Source of the DNA: Fomitopsis serialis
Lineage: Eukaryota > Basidiomycota > Agaricomycetes > Polyporales > Fomitopsidaceae
Direction of reading: 5' to 3'
Length of the DNA: 64,000 nucleotides
Assembly: GCF_022376445.1 (NCBI RefSeq)
Contig: NW_025954963.1
Span: 248,001-312,000 of the forward strand
Under the pieces are notes generated by a model that saw nothing but the letters and a program-made list of their open reading frames with translations, was not told the origin of the DNA and made no database searches. A program made the position numbers and the translations under genes. Of the stretch, positions 11,569 through 21,863 are shown piece after piece; within the stretch, counting starts at the first letter, position 1; every line of letters starts with the position of its first letter.

Positions 11569-12547
11569 GGTTGTAGAGTTGCAGAGTGTGTATGGACCGT
11601 GGTACGCGAGGTAGTGAAGGACTAGTGATGATTCAATGTAGGAAATACTTATACGAGCGGTGGGACCGGTATTTATTTCACCTGAGGAGGCTGACCGTGG
11701 CTGCCTCGAGCTCCCATGGACAATGTCAGCCTTGCATTAGCGCCGCCGGCGGGCAGGCCAGTTCAGAATGGCATATCACTGGGAGTTAGTCTGCGCACTC
11801 AAGCTATGGGGTGATCATATGGAGCTCGTGTACTGCACAAGAATCCAGAGGGTGGACTAGGTCGGACCATGTCCGACTGTGCGGACATGTGGAACTTGCG
11901 CAGGTTGGGCACACCGATCCGATGTATATGTACGTTATGTTCGGATCGTGATCTCTGTTGTAGATCCTATGGCCGGCGAGCACATTTCAAGCGCAACGAT
12001 ACATATCATGACGACCGTCCAGAGGCTATTGACTGACGCCAGGGTCACAGCCACAACGAAGTAGCGCATTGTCCCCGTATGATATAGACGAGCGAGGATG
12101 AAGTTACTGAGTAGGACTGCCAAACCGGGAGGGCAAGGTGATGAATTCATGGCATCTTGTCACGGTACCGGTACTCCATAATTGTAGGATCCTTCTGTCC
12201 AGCACAGTTCGAGTATGAGGCTAGTAGTGGTACACAGGTCCTAGCAGACAGCCAAATCAAGGCTTGTATCGATAAAGCATTAGCTGGCACAAAGCTGCTC
12301 AAAGCTGGCACTTCAATTACTGTGACTTATCCGCGGTACGAAGCGGAAGCGAGCATGCCTGGGGGTACGCCTAGAACCATGTGCTCAAAACAAAGCAAGC
12401 CCTTCTAAGGCGTTGAATAAGAGCAACCTCTGGCGTCTCGTCCGCCTGATTTGATTGTATCCCCCATTCTGTTAGTATACATTGTGCCTTACTTACGCCC
12501 CCACTTGGTGCACATTCCGACGCCTATAAAACCCTGTGACTGCCTTC
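11569..12547. other. Interval between RING and DPP5 genes
   Basis: Apart from the short hydrophobic frame at 11935-12150 I see no gene. The left end must carry the promoter of the RING gene and the right end the 3' UTR of the peptidase gene. Confidence 0.4.
11935..12150 (-). CDS. Possible fragment of a membrane protein
   Basis: An open frame of 71 codons with two hydrophobic stretches (around AVLLSNFILARLY and SLWTVVMICIVALEM). The hydrophobicity is more than expected from random sequence of this composition, and the pattern recalls pieces of the multi-pass membrane proteins common in agaricomycetes. No flanking exons could be joined to it, so it may be a relic or chance. Confidence 0.22.
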   Translation of the reverse strand: MNSSPCPPGLAVLLSNFILARLYHTGTMRYFVVAVTLASVNSLWTVVMICIVALEMCSPAIGSTTEITIRT

Positions 12548-15500
12548 CTATTCCGTGTTCAAATACTTGTCGAACCACCGGAAGACCTCGTAGTTCCACT
12601 TCAAGCTACAATGACCACCCTTCATCAACACAGCAGCGTTACACGGAGACGCATCGACATACCTGTTCATATGGTTGAGCACCCAATGGTTCTCATCCGG
12701 GAATATCACCAGCCGACTGGGCACGCCACGCCTGTCACGGTGCAAGCATCAGTCACCCAGCCTCAGGCATCTCTAAAGCCGAAGTTCAAACGCACTGCTG
12801 CAGGACATGGAAGGCGCTGATGCCCTCCGTCTCGGGCAACCGGTAGTCCTTACTTCCATGGATGATCAGCATCGGCGTAGACCACTTGTCCGCAAAGTTC
12901 GCGGCGTCGTATCTATCAGCGGAGGTGAGCTTAACTCTACCTTTCATTCCGTGTCAAGGTAACGCTGGCGCGCGACGCACTTTGCGAGGTTCTGCTTAGC
13001 GCGTTCGTCCCACGGACGACCTCCCCACTCTTCGTTGAACTGCGCGGACGACTCGCGTGAGCGCGTTGCAGAGCACTACAAGTTAGGAGCACTCACGAAG
13101 AAGAGCTCGTCAGTGGAGAAGCCGTTGTAAGTAGCGGAGAAGACCTGCAGGCATATTTAGCCTTTCGCCGTCGCTCAAGCTCACAGGATACCCACGCCAT
13201 CATGACACACTAGTGCTTTGAAGCCGAACCCGTATTCCGGGTGCCCCTGGATCCAGCTTGAGAAATGTCAGCTCGTGTACTCTACGTCAGTCGGGGAACG
13301 TACTTGATGGCGTAGCCGCCCCAACTCGCACCAGCGGCGACCGCTTTGTCTGGGTCGACCTAGAATAAACCGTGACTAGGTCAGCATTCCAGTACCATCG
13401 GGGAGCATCTGTCGGACAGCATACCTCAGGGTAACTGTCAAGGATGTATTTGAAGCCTTTCTGCATGTCCTCGAACGGCCGGCCGCCCCAGTGCTCAGAG
13501 ATAGCATTGGTAAAGTCTGACAGACCGGACATAGTCAGGTTGGTGCCAGTGGCGCAACACGCCCACTCAGAGACTGCTTACTTTGTCCGAAGGACGTCGA
13601 ACCAGTTGGGTTCATCGCAATAGTGAAATAGCCTTGTGAGGCGAAGACTTGAGGGCGCCGTCAGCGGAAAATTCGTGATGACGTCGGGACGCATAAACTC
13701 ACTGTTCGGGTTCCACCTCGTCGACCATTGGTCTTCCCATGCGCCCTGCGGACCTGGAGTCAAGTCAGCGCCCCTCAAAACTGTCTCTTATTCGTCGTCA
13801 TCATACCTCCGTGGATGAGCATGAGGATCGGCCACTTCTTCTCCTCTCCCTTCTTGAACCCCGGCGGCTTAACGATCCATCCATGCACCTTGTGCCCCTC
13901 CGCACCCTCAAACCAGAAGTCCTCGCCTGCCGCCAAGCTCTTCCCCTTCAGCGCGTCCTCCGCGAAGCGCGTCAACTGCTCCACCTGCAGCTTCGCCACA
14001 CCTGGCTCCCGTGACTCTGGTGCGAGCAGATCAAGCTGTTCGAGCCCCCGTATCACGTACATATTGTTCGGCGCGGTCAACGACGAGTGTGTGAAGAGTA
14101 AGCGGCCGTTCGGCAGGACTTGTGCGCCGGAGGCCGCCCCGGTGGAGGTGAGCTCGATGGGCTCACGGTACGCTGTAGCAAGGTCGGGGTCAGCGGTAGA
14201 CTCGGAAGGCGTTGGAGGGATTGGGAGGACGAAGATCTTGATGCGGGCGATGTCGCCTGCGGTGAAGTAGATCGCCTTGCCGTCTTCGGAGAACTGCGAT
14301 ATTGACCGATTAGCACGGTGCGGACATGGTGAATTGTTATGCATTACCTGTAGGGCGTCCGGCGAACGGTCCCAATGCTTGGTCAGCGTGTACTTGACGT
14401 GCTTGGTCAAGTCGTAGATGACGACTTGCGCCCTGTTTTCGGACAGAACTCAGTGCGGGGTGTCTATGCATCTGCAACGCCACGGACCTGTCAGCCTCGG
14501 CGCCGTCTTTGTCGAGCTGCAGCCAAGCCGCCTTGTCGCCTTGCTTGCTGAGCACTGGGCTACGAGTAGCGCCGTGCTTGCCCGACGTCAGCTCCACGGG
14601 CCTGCCAGCTCCGTGGATGTCTATGAGGTACACCTGCGACGTATCAGTCGGTGCTGCCCACGAAGAGGCATGTCGGAAATCGCACGTTCTGCTTCGTGTG
14701 CCATGCAGGTGGCAAAGCCGGATCCTTGACTGTGTAGACGATGTGCGTCTCAGAGACGTCAAAGTCGTCCGTACCTCCGAACGGCTCGACCGGGCAGGTC
14801 TACGCTGCTTGTAAGTGTCGACTGAGCACTAGTGTTTCCAACTTACATGACCGGTGCCCTTCAACAGATTGACGAACTCAGAGCCGAAGACCCATGTCTT
14901 GTCCGGAGACTTCGAGAGCGTCACAGAGAACAGCGAGGACCTCTTCGGCCCAACCCACGTGTCCCAGTGCCTCTCATACGTGTCGTCGAAGACGTATGCA
15001 GTATCGCCCTTGTTTTCCCAGGCCTCGTCGTGTTTCTTCACAGCCGCCAGGTCCCCGTCCGAGTACACGTAGTCCGAGAAGACCAACACGCCTGCCTTCG
15101 TGGCGTACTTGAAGTTCGCCGCGGTGGACGTAGGGAACTTGCCGACGAGCACGGGAGCCTCAGGGACGAGGGAATACTCCGTCTCATACTTGACAGAGAT
15201 GGCATAGAGCGTGGTGACCTTGTCCTTGTCTTCGCCCTCAGCGACTGCGTGGCCGACGGTTCGGGAGTCGAGCCAAAAGGCTTCGCCGCTGTCTGTAAGG
15301 GGGATCTCGAAGGGCTGAATGGAGGACTCGACGGAGGCGATGTAGATCGACTTCGTGTTTCTTGCAACAAGCATCCTCGGCAATCCGCAGGCTACGATAA
15401 GATTGATGACACTCACTTCTTGTCACTCAAGGAATACTTGCTGACCTGGACGAGGGCAAGATCGCCAGCAGGATTTGCGAGCCCTGTGCCCGGCCTCACC

Positions 15501-15667
15501 AGCTCGACGAGATCCTTGGGTGTAAAGATGTTGGTGCCCTCTTTGAAGGCAAAGTCAGGAGTATACGCGCTGGGCATGGCTGCCTGAGGTGTTATGGGAT
15601 GAGGTTCCAAAGGCACCTGCGATGCGAGACCGAGCACAGTAATTGGGAACCCAGCTGGGAACCACAT
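12548..15667 (-). CDS. DPP5: Secreted dipeptidyl-peptidase V (serine peptidase family S9)
   Basis: A prolyl-oligopeptidase-fold enzyme that removes dipeptides from peptide N-termini outside the cell. The start at 15667 gives a short hydrophobic signal-like segment (FPITVLGLA), then FTPKDLVELVRPG as in the family. A beta-propeller domain follows, with exons encoding KQGDKAAWLQLDKDG and KHWDRSPDALQ. The catalytic domain has HGG-PQGAWEDQW across an intron near 13750-13800, the nucleophile serine in GASWGGY near 13320-13335, and the catalytic histidine in FPDENHWVL near 12690-12710. The protein ends WNYEVFRWFDKYLNTE, the normal family end. About a dozen introns of 50-60 nt are inferred, and I found no frame break. 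The catalytic aspartate should lie in the short exons around 12950-13100, which I did not resolve. Likely a nutrient-scavenging peptidase. Confidence 0.9.
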
Positions 15668-16108
15668 GGCGCGATAGACCGTGACCGATGCCGGGCCTAA
15701 TTATGAGACGAGTTCTGTACAGGATTCGAGCAAGCCGTGTCCTCGCGTTCGCACGACAAGGGCCGTGGCTGCTCGTAGGTCTGACGTGCGAGCGAGGAGG
15801 AGGAAGAGGAGGAGGAGACCATTTATTTAGCCACCCGGACCGACTGACAGCACCGTGAGTCCGTGACGCATGGGCGCCATCGGCATCTTGACGATGTGAC
15901 CACGCTCACCAAGTACAGCACCACGACCCATAGGACCACGTACGATGAAGGTATACTATGTTGATACATCTATTTCTCCCGATGAGCCCCCATCCATTAC
16001 CCCAACTGTGTCTTGCGAACTTGCAGCTGCCAAACCTATCGGCCCTTGCCCATAGTATGACCATCACTGGCAAATACTTATGATCAACGACGACCGCGTA
16101 GGCGCCCG
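15668..16108. promoter_or_regulatory. Shared upstream region of DPP5 and the chromo-like gene
   Basis: A divergent promoter interval of about 440 bases. It contains a purine-rich GGA/GAG microsatellite at 15793-15818. No ORF of interest was found. Confidence 0.4.
15793..15818. repeat. GGA/GAG purine microsatellite
   Basis: An imperfect run of GAG and GGA trinucleotides, about 130 bases upstream of the DPP5 start codon. Polypurine tracts are common in fungal promoters. Confidence 0.8.
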
Positions 16109-16782
16109 TTGACCGGAGCGGTACCTAGGCCTAAGCGCCTTAGCGTTCGCGGGACGCCAGCGGCGCGCCCAGTCCCAGATCAATCTTACCCTGACCTCTA
16201 CGCCGCGCGTGCAGCCGCGTACGTACATACGGATGATGACACTCAGTACTCAAGTACTCAGGACGCGCCGTCTGGCTTTCCGCCTTCTGCACCGAACTTC
16301 ACTGGTCGTTCACTCTCATGGCTCCTGGTGCTGGAGGAGATATCCTCGAAGATGGGTTCCTGGTGCAGTGGAAGGGCACCAACCCGGCGACCGGTGAGGC
16401 GTGGAATCCAGTTTGGGTGTCGCGGGACAGCTGTCCTGCAGACATGATAGCAAAATGGGAGTCGTCAAAAGTGGGAGACGCAGATCGTGTCAGTGAGACC
16501 CTCGGTGCGCCTTCCTCATTTCATGCAACCGAACTTACAGCATTGACTCGCGACTCAGCAGAGGCCACGGTGAACACCCTCAAACGGTCTGCCTCCCCAG
16601 TCACGGCGACAATTCCAGACTTGCCGATCGATCGCGACGTCGAGTCTTGCAAGAAAAAGCCGAAATTAGAGAAGCAGACTGGCTCAGCAAAGGGACGGTC
16701 CACCTATACTGGCTTTCGGCCGTTCTACCAGAAGCCTAAACCCAAGCCAGTCCAACGTAAAGTGGTGAGAATGTCTGCTTAA
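16109..16782 (+). CDS. Chromo-like domain protein (5' end uncertain)
   Basis: The clear part starts near 16318 and encodes a chromo-like motif: ILEDGFLVQWKG, then GEAWNPVWVS and a helix ADMIAKWESSK. This matches the strand-strand-helix pattern with conserved tryptophans. The rest is basic with KKKPK near the end, suggesting a nuclear protein. Upstream from 16109 another frame encodes a proline-rich leader ending WLLVLEEI. Joining that to LEDGFLVQWKG with a one-base shift near 16344 would give a better chromodomain start. If no such shift exists, the start is the ATG at 16318. The stop at 16782 is only 24 bases before the next start codon, and the two genes may be one (see findings). Chromodomains also occur in Gypsy-type retrotransposon integrases, but no integrase or reverse transcriptase is near. 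Confidence 0.55.
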
Positions 16783-16806
16783 GACTCACTGAAGTAGCAA
16801 GGCATC

Positions 16807-17373
16807 ATGAGCTCACATTCAAAGAAGACCGCAGACAAGCCGGTGGACCCTCCACCCAAAGATACGGCCACAGTTCAAGACAGCGGTGCGTAATACTTCA
16901 GACATAATTCCAAACTCGTATTTACTCTTTACCCAGAAAGCAGTGCTCATTGGTTGTTGGACTCCGTTATGTGCACGAAGAGAGGCATGACGGTCGTCAT
17001 ATCAGGCTCTTCGGGAGGGCACGAGGACCGCGGCTGGTACAACGGCGAGTGCGAGGGCGAACACGGTGTGGTCAAATCGGTCTTCAACACGGGGAACGGA
17101 ACCTTCTCGTCCACCGCGCAAGTGAAGATCTTGAACCCTCGCGAGGGCGCCCCCTCAGTCTTCGCGATCCCTGTCGAGTATCTTGTCCCAGTGAGACCCG
17201 AGAATCCAGGACAAAAGGCTCTTGTGCTGGATGGTGACTGCAAGGGCGAGGTGGCGGTCATCAGGGAGGAAGGTGAGGTGGTCGATGAGTGGTTTGTCTC
17301 GGTGCGGAACAACCACTTCGAGATCAGTGGTGAGAAGCTGGTCCTCTACTCGGAGGTTACGGATACATTCTGA
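16807..17373 (+). CDS. KOW/Spt5-like domain protein
   Basis: Two exons. The first encodes 27 residues (MSSHSKKTADKPVDPP...). An intron of 57 nt at about 16887-16937 is followed by an exon encoding HWLLDSVMCTKRGMTV and two KOW-like beta modules: GWYNGECEGEHGVVKSVF and LDGDCKGEVAVIREEGE, ending YSEVTDTF. Each has the glycine and the hydrophobic-charged pattern of KOW repeats as in the C-terminal part of elongation factor Spt5. At about 170 residues this is far shorter than Spt5 and lacks the NGN domain, so it is not the elongation factor itself. It may be a member of the Spt5-like KOW families found in agaricomycetes, or the C-terminal half of the upstream chromo-like gene. Confidence 0.65.
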
Positions 17374-17675
17374 GCATGCATCGCAGTATTTCCTGTCCTT
17401 GTCTTCCGTCCTGCTACTGAGTCTTCTGGCCATCGTTGACTGATGCCTTGCTGCGGCCTGCATGTTTTTCGTCTTGCTGTCGACGCTATCTCTGACGAAG
17501 CTTACTCTAACTCAAATTAATTCTGCCATGGTGCTTTCTGCGTATTGTTCTTGCAATATTCGCTCTTCGTCAACAAAACACGCCATGACATGGTGCAGAC
17601 TCATACAATCCCAACTCTCAAACATATGTACATACCGCAAACATACCGTCCGAAATGCTGAACGCAAGGCACCAA

Positions 17676-19303
17676 TCACTCCTGTACGACCTCGAAGTCG
17701 TCCTTCAGCTCGCCAATGGCGATCCTCAAACCCGCCCATATCGAGTCGAGCAACGCAGAGCCGTTCGCCATCCCGAACACGAGGGTCGAGGCATAGAAGA
17801 AGTTCGCGTTCCCTGTCCCCTGGGTAAGCCAGAGGTAGTGGAAGAGCGGGAGGAGCAGCGCGGCGTGCAGATGCAGCAGGGCTGTGACGATAGGGTGATT
17901 GAGGTCTGGAACGGGTGTGAGAAGTTAGAGAGGAGAATTAGGGATGCCTGGGACGTACATGGGAAGGTCTCGGGGAAGAGGGACAGCATGCTGAGGAAGA
18001 GACCTGGGTCTGACAACGTTGGGTACGCCTTGAAAATACTCAGGATGCCCAAGATGAGGAAGCATGCGTAGAGGATGTCATGCCTATGACAAGATGTGAG
18101 CTGTACGTAGTGGAGCGTTTCATTTTGGCTTACTGGAACTTGATGCAGAGCGGCAGTACATATATCAGGAGATGCACCTAAGTAATGCAGAGTCAGCTTC
18201 ATGTTGAGAGAAAAAAGGAGAAGCGCGCAGACGTACCGAGAAGACCATAAGGAAGAATGGCCTGAAGTGGTCGAACATCTCGGTGAAGAAGTACCACCAA
18301 AGCCCAGGGTTAGGTGTTAGATCGGGCAGCGTCAGCCTTCGGCACGATGTGAACACGCTAGCCTTTGCAAGAGCAACGAAGACTTACGACGCGCCCCACG
18401 TTTTTTCTAGCCAGGTGAGATTCCCGCAGACGAGCGTCGCAGCGCCAGAGAGGAGTACGGTGTAGACCGCGAACTGGCCTGCAAGCGGTGCTATTCGCCG
18501 GACGCTAGTCTTTATGAAATGGGGTGATGCCAGATGTGAAGTCGGGCTGGAGGAAATCAGCAACAGGAGCGGGACGAGGAGGAGGATCGATGGGAGAGAC
18601 AGCTGAACCAGGAATGCGAGGGTCAGTAGGGACGCTGACGCCTGTTCTGCCAGACGGTGAGTCAGGACCCTAGCGGAAGACTTTTGCAACATACTGCGAC
18701 ATGCAAACATTATAGATAGCAAACATAGCGAGTTCTCAAAGCTGGACGTCGACAACCCCAGAGACGGCAGGAAAGTATACGGGTTAAGGAGATATCTGAA
18801 CCTCGCGTCATGTCTTGCAGCAAAAGACTTGGATAAAAGAGACGTACAGCGCAGCTATGAGGCTATCTCTCGAGGTGGTTGACACGTTTTGTCGTGCCCT
18901 CCATATGTGTACCAAGGACCATGCGGCTACCGCATCACTGGTGGTCCACAGGAGTGGTGCTGTGACCTCGCTGAGTGGTATTACGGTGGTAAACAGGGAC
19001 AGCAGCAACGGGGACTGAACAAGTATTTGAGTTAGCTCAATTATGAACACGACAGCGCTTACATGGCGGAAAGTGCTTCCAGAGTACGGATCGATTCCAT
19101 GTTTGAAGAGGTAGATGCCCTCCTGCACTGAAGAGAGTAACCGTTAGTGCCAGTCATGACGTTCCAGAAACTGAGCGTACATCGCGAGTAGGACGTCAAT
19201 GGGCTCGACAGCAGATGATCATCCCGCAAGTAGTGTGTCAGAGGCGAGAAAGCGAGAGCGAGTCTACTTGCGACGAGAGCAGGGAAGTCACAGTGAAGTC
19301 CAT
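17676..19303 (-). CDS. GAB1: GPI transamidase subunit PIG-U/Cdc91
   Basis: A multi-pass ER membrane subunit of the complex that attaches GPI anchors to proteins. The family signature reads [22 protein letters not shown] then SPLLLSLF across an intron near 19060-19125. Later exons carry many hydrophobic helices, [21 protein letters not shown], and the typical end [15 protein letters not shown] followed by [11 protein letters not shown]. The best N-terminus is MDFTVTSLL (ATG at 19303) joined to [19 protein letters not shown] with a one-base shift near 19272. Without the shift the in-frame start is the ATG at 19358. The gene faces the cyclin gene head to head with 73 bases (or 18) between start codons. 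About 420 residues, as usual for the family. Confidence 0.88.
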
Positions 19304-19376
19304 TGACGCCACCGACGCGAGGCGCGAGCGCGAACACCCCTTTGCTCTCAGCCACCATCTCCGCAGAGTCACCACC

Positions 19377-20819
19377 ATGGACGGTTCGCAGTTCCTGGCA
19401 TCGTATGTCAAACATCACCTGCCCTACTTCACACCTGCGGAAGTCGAGAAACTCTCAGACAAGCAGCGGGGGAAGCTGTCTATCACGCAAGAGGAGAAAG
19501 CCAGACAGCAAGCGTGCGGGTTTATTGAAGCTGTGGGTGCGAAGATTGGCTTGTACGTCCTGTTTCGCAGTTGCTGATATACTGGCAGCATAACTGACGT
19601 AACGGCTGTTCGCGCAGCCCAGGAAGACGATTGCCACTGCGCAAAATCTATACCACCGGTTCCATCTGTTCTTCCCGAGGAAGGACTTCAGCTACTATGT
19701 CTGTGCCCTCACTTTCAGTTCCTCTTTGATATCTCTGAGATGCCTTGCAGGACGTCACTTTGGCTGCTCTGTATGTCTCCTCGAAGATGCATGACACACT
19801 AAAGAAGCCCCGTGAGATTTTGATGATTAGCTATGGGGTACGGTATCCTGAGCTTGTGGCCAAGTCCAAGTCTATCGTTGGAGAAATAGACATGGACCCT
19901 CAAGTTCGTGGTCTTCTTCATCTCTCCGTGTCCGCCGATGCTAACGCCGGATTGTGGGTGCTTAGACCGTAGAGCTCGACCGTCAGCGACTTCTAGCGGT
20001 GGAGCGGTTGATGTTAGAGACCATATGCTTTAACTTCACGTCCAGAATGCCCTTTCCGTACGTCATCAAGATAGGACGATCTCTAGGAGGTATGAAGAGC
20101 TACCCGTATCCGTATCTGCATGCGAAGGCTCACGCTACGGCAGCCACCAAGAAGCTCACGAAGCTTGCATGGCGTCTCACAATCGACAGGTCAGCGAAGT
20201 CCAGTGGCCTTCTCCCATTACTTACCGTGTGTCACACAGCTTCCGAACACTAGTGAACCTTGAGTTCCCACCACACATCGTCGCTCTCGGCTGCATATAC
20301 CTAGCTGCGTTCTTACTCCGTTCGATCAAACATCATCTCCCGATGGACCCGACTCCGCGGTGTGCCACCAAATCGTTGCGTGGCTGAGCAAGCCTGAGGC
20401 ATGGGAGCGACAATTTCAAGCACACGTAGAAGACTTGGAAGGTGCGAAGCGCTGTCTTTGGTTCTATTCTATCTTGCGGGATGTTGACGGTCATGGCAGA
20501 AATTGCGTTTGCGGTGATAGACTTGCTCATAGGGGCGTCTCAAAGCACCAACCAAACACGTCGCCTACGACACCGTCCTCTCCATCCCCGCATTTAAGTC
20601 GAGCGCAAGCTGTCGCGAAACAATACCGCCGCCTCTCCCTTATAGCACTGACCAACTCATCCGTCTCAAGATTGTCATGCGGCAATCGGAGCATCCTCCA
20701 CGACAACGGGAGAGCCTTGCGCAGTCGGCTGAATACGAAGCATCACTCCTTGGCCGAATGAAGGGACGGTGCGGTTCCTCTTCGGCCCTCCTCCCGTATC
20801 ACCCACATGGTCTTCGTAA
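19377..20819 (+). CDS. CTK2: C-type cyclin, CTD-kinase (Ctk2/cyclin K-like) subunit
   Basis: Partner cyclin of a kinase that phosphorylates the C-terminal domain of RNA polymerase II. The start has a strong context (ACCACCATGG). The first cyclin box runs over exons encoding EEKARQQACGFIEAVGAKIG, RKTIATAQNLYHRFHLFFP and DVTLAALYVSSKMHDTLKKP, then RYPELVAKSKSI and a second helical repeat with ETICFNFTSRMPFPYVIK and EFPPHIVALGCIYLAAFL. Two frame problems: one base seems missing at the first splice junction (19555/19617). The tail also switches frame near 20750, where a frame encoding NEGTVRFLFGPP ends at 20819, while another runs to 20895. The tail motif is conserved in basidiomycete homologues as I recall, so I end the gene at 20819. 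Ctk2 versus cyclin K/T cannot be fully separated by eye. Confidence 0.8.
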
Positions 20820-21863
20820 TCTGTCGAGCATACTGACTCTGATCACAAATACATCTGGACCGACCCTTTGTTCACTGCTTCCACGGAGATATTGAGGTCC
20901 TTCTCGCTGCCTGCTTCAAAGACGCGTCCAAAATCTGCCGAAGCTAAGCAAAAGCTAAGTGATCAATTTCTGGGCCATGCTCGGCGCGAGTATTAAGCAC
21001 TTGACGCGGATGCTGTCTACTACATATTACCCTGTCCTGCGCCCGCGGCCCTGGATTCACGACGTCCCCATATGTACCAGCGTGTGGATGGCAATTATAA
21101 CGTGCTTCCATGATACGGAAAGGAAGTCGTTCATAGCCAGCGAAGGTGATGCGAAAATGACCTCGTCCCCGAAGCTTCTGCCAGACCAAGCCTCAAACAG
21201 CTAAGTACGGCGTACTTAGATGGGAAGAAGCACGGCAACGTCTATGGCCGATGTGTCACGCAGCTGGGCTGTGAGACACAAGGTAGGTAGTATATACTGA
21301 AATTGTGGTCATGTACACGAGTGCGATTGCGCCAGACGATGACAGAGGTACGGTAGCAGTAAGTTAGCTCGGATCTGTACTTACATGAAATTGAAGGCGG
21401 TCGCGACGCGATAGTGGCGACAGTCACCATGAAAGGTGTTGCCCCTAGTCAGGCGACAGAAGAGACGCGGTATGTCACGCGTGACATGCGCGTGACACCG
21501 AACCGAACTGTGGTTCGTATTCGCTGCTTGGACTGCACTCCGTCTCGTGTGCCCACTATCTAGCCGGCCTGTGCTGCCGCAAGCACTGCGGCCAGTCCTC
21601 CTCTTAACGGCTGTCTTTTATCACCACGGCCTATTTGTCTAGGCTGGGTACATCGTCCATTCGAACGCGACGCGTTCAGGCTTCCCTCCAGCCACCTTCG
21701 TTCTTCGTCGCTCTTCTCGGCTCCTCCTGCCCACTACTCCACGGCTCGCCTAGTCGAACGCGCTCAATATCGCTTGGCCAGCTACTTCAGCTGCTCCACT
21801 TATCGACGCGCCTGGATAGCGCTCTATTACCCCGTGTCGCGCATAATCTTTCTGGATCAAGAC
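20820..21863. other. Interval between cyclin and Ras-GEF genes
   Basis: About 1 kb. The right half holds the promoter and perhaps a 5' UTR of the Ras-GEF. The left half shows no supported reading frame. No TATA box is evident. Confidence 0.4.

Noticed and set aside
14832..15587. Plus-strand frame of 251 codons opposite DPP5
   Set aside because: Antisense to well-conserved peptidase exons.
16318..16500. Chromodomain as part of a Gypsy retrotransposon
   Set aside because: No integrase, reverse transcriptase, RNase H or long terminal repeats were found near it.
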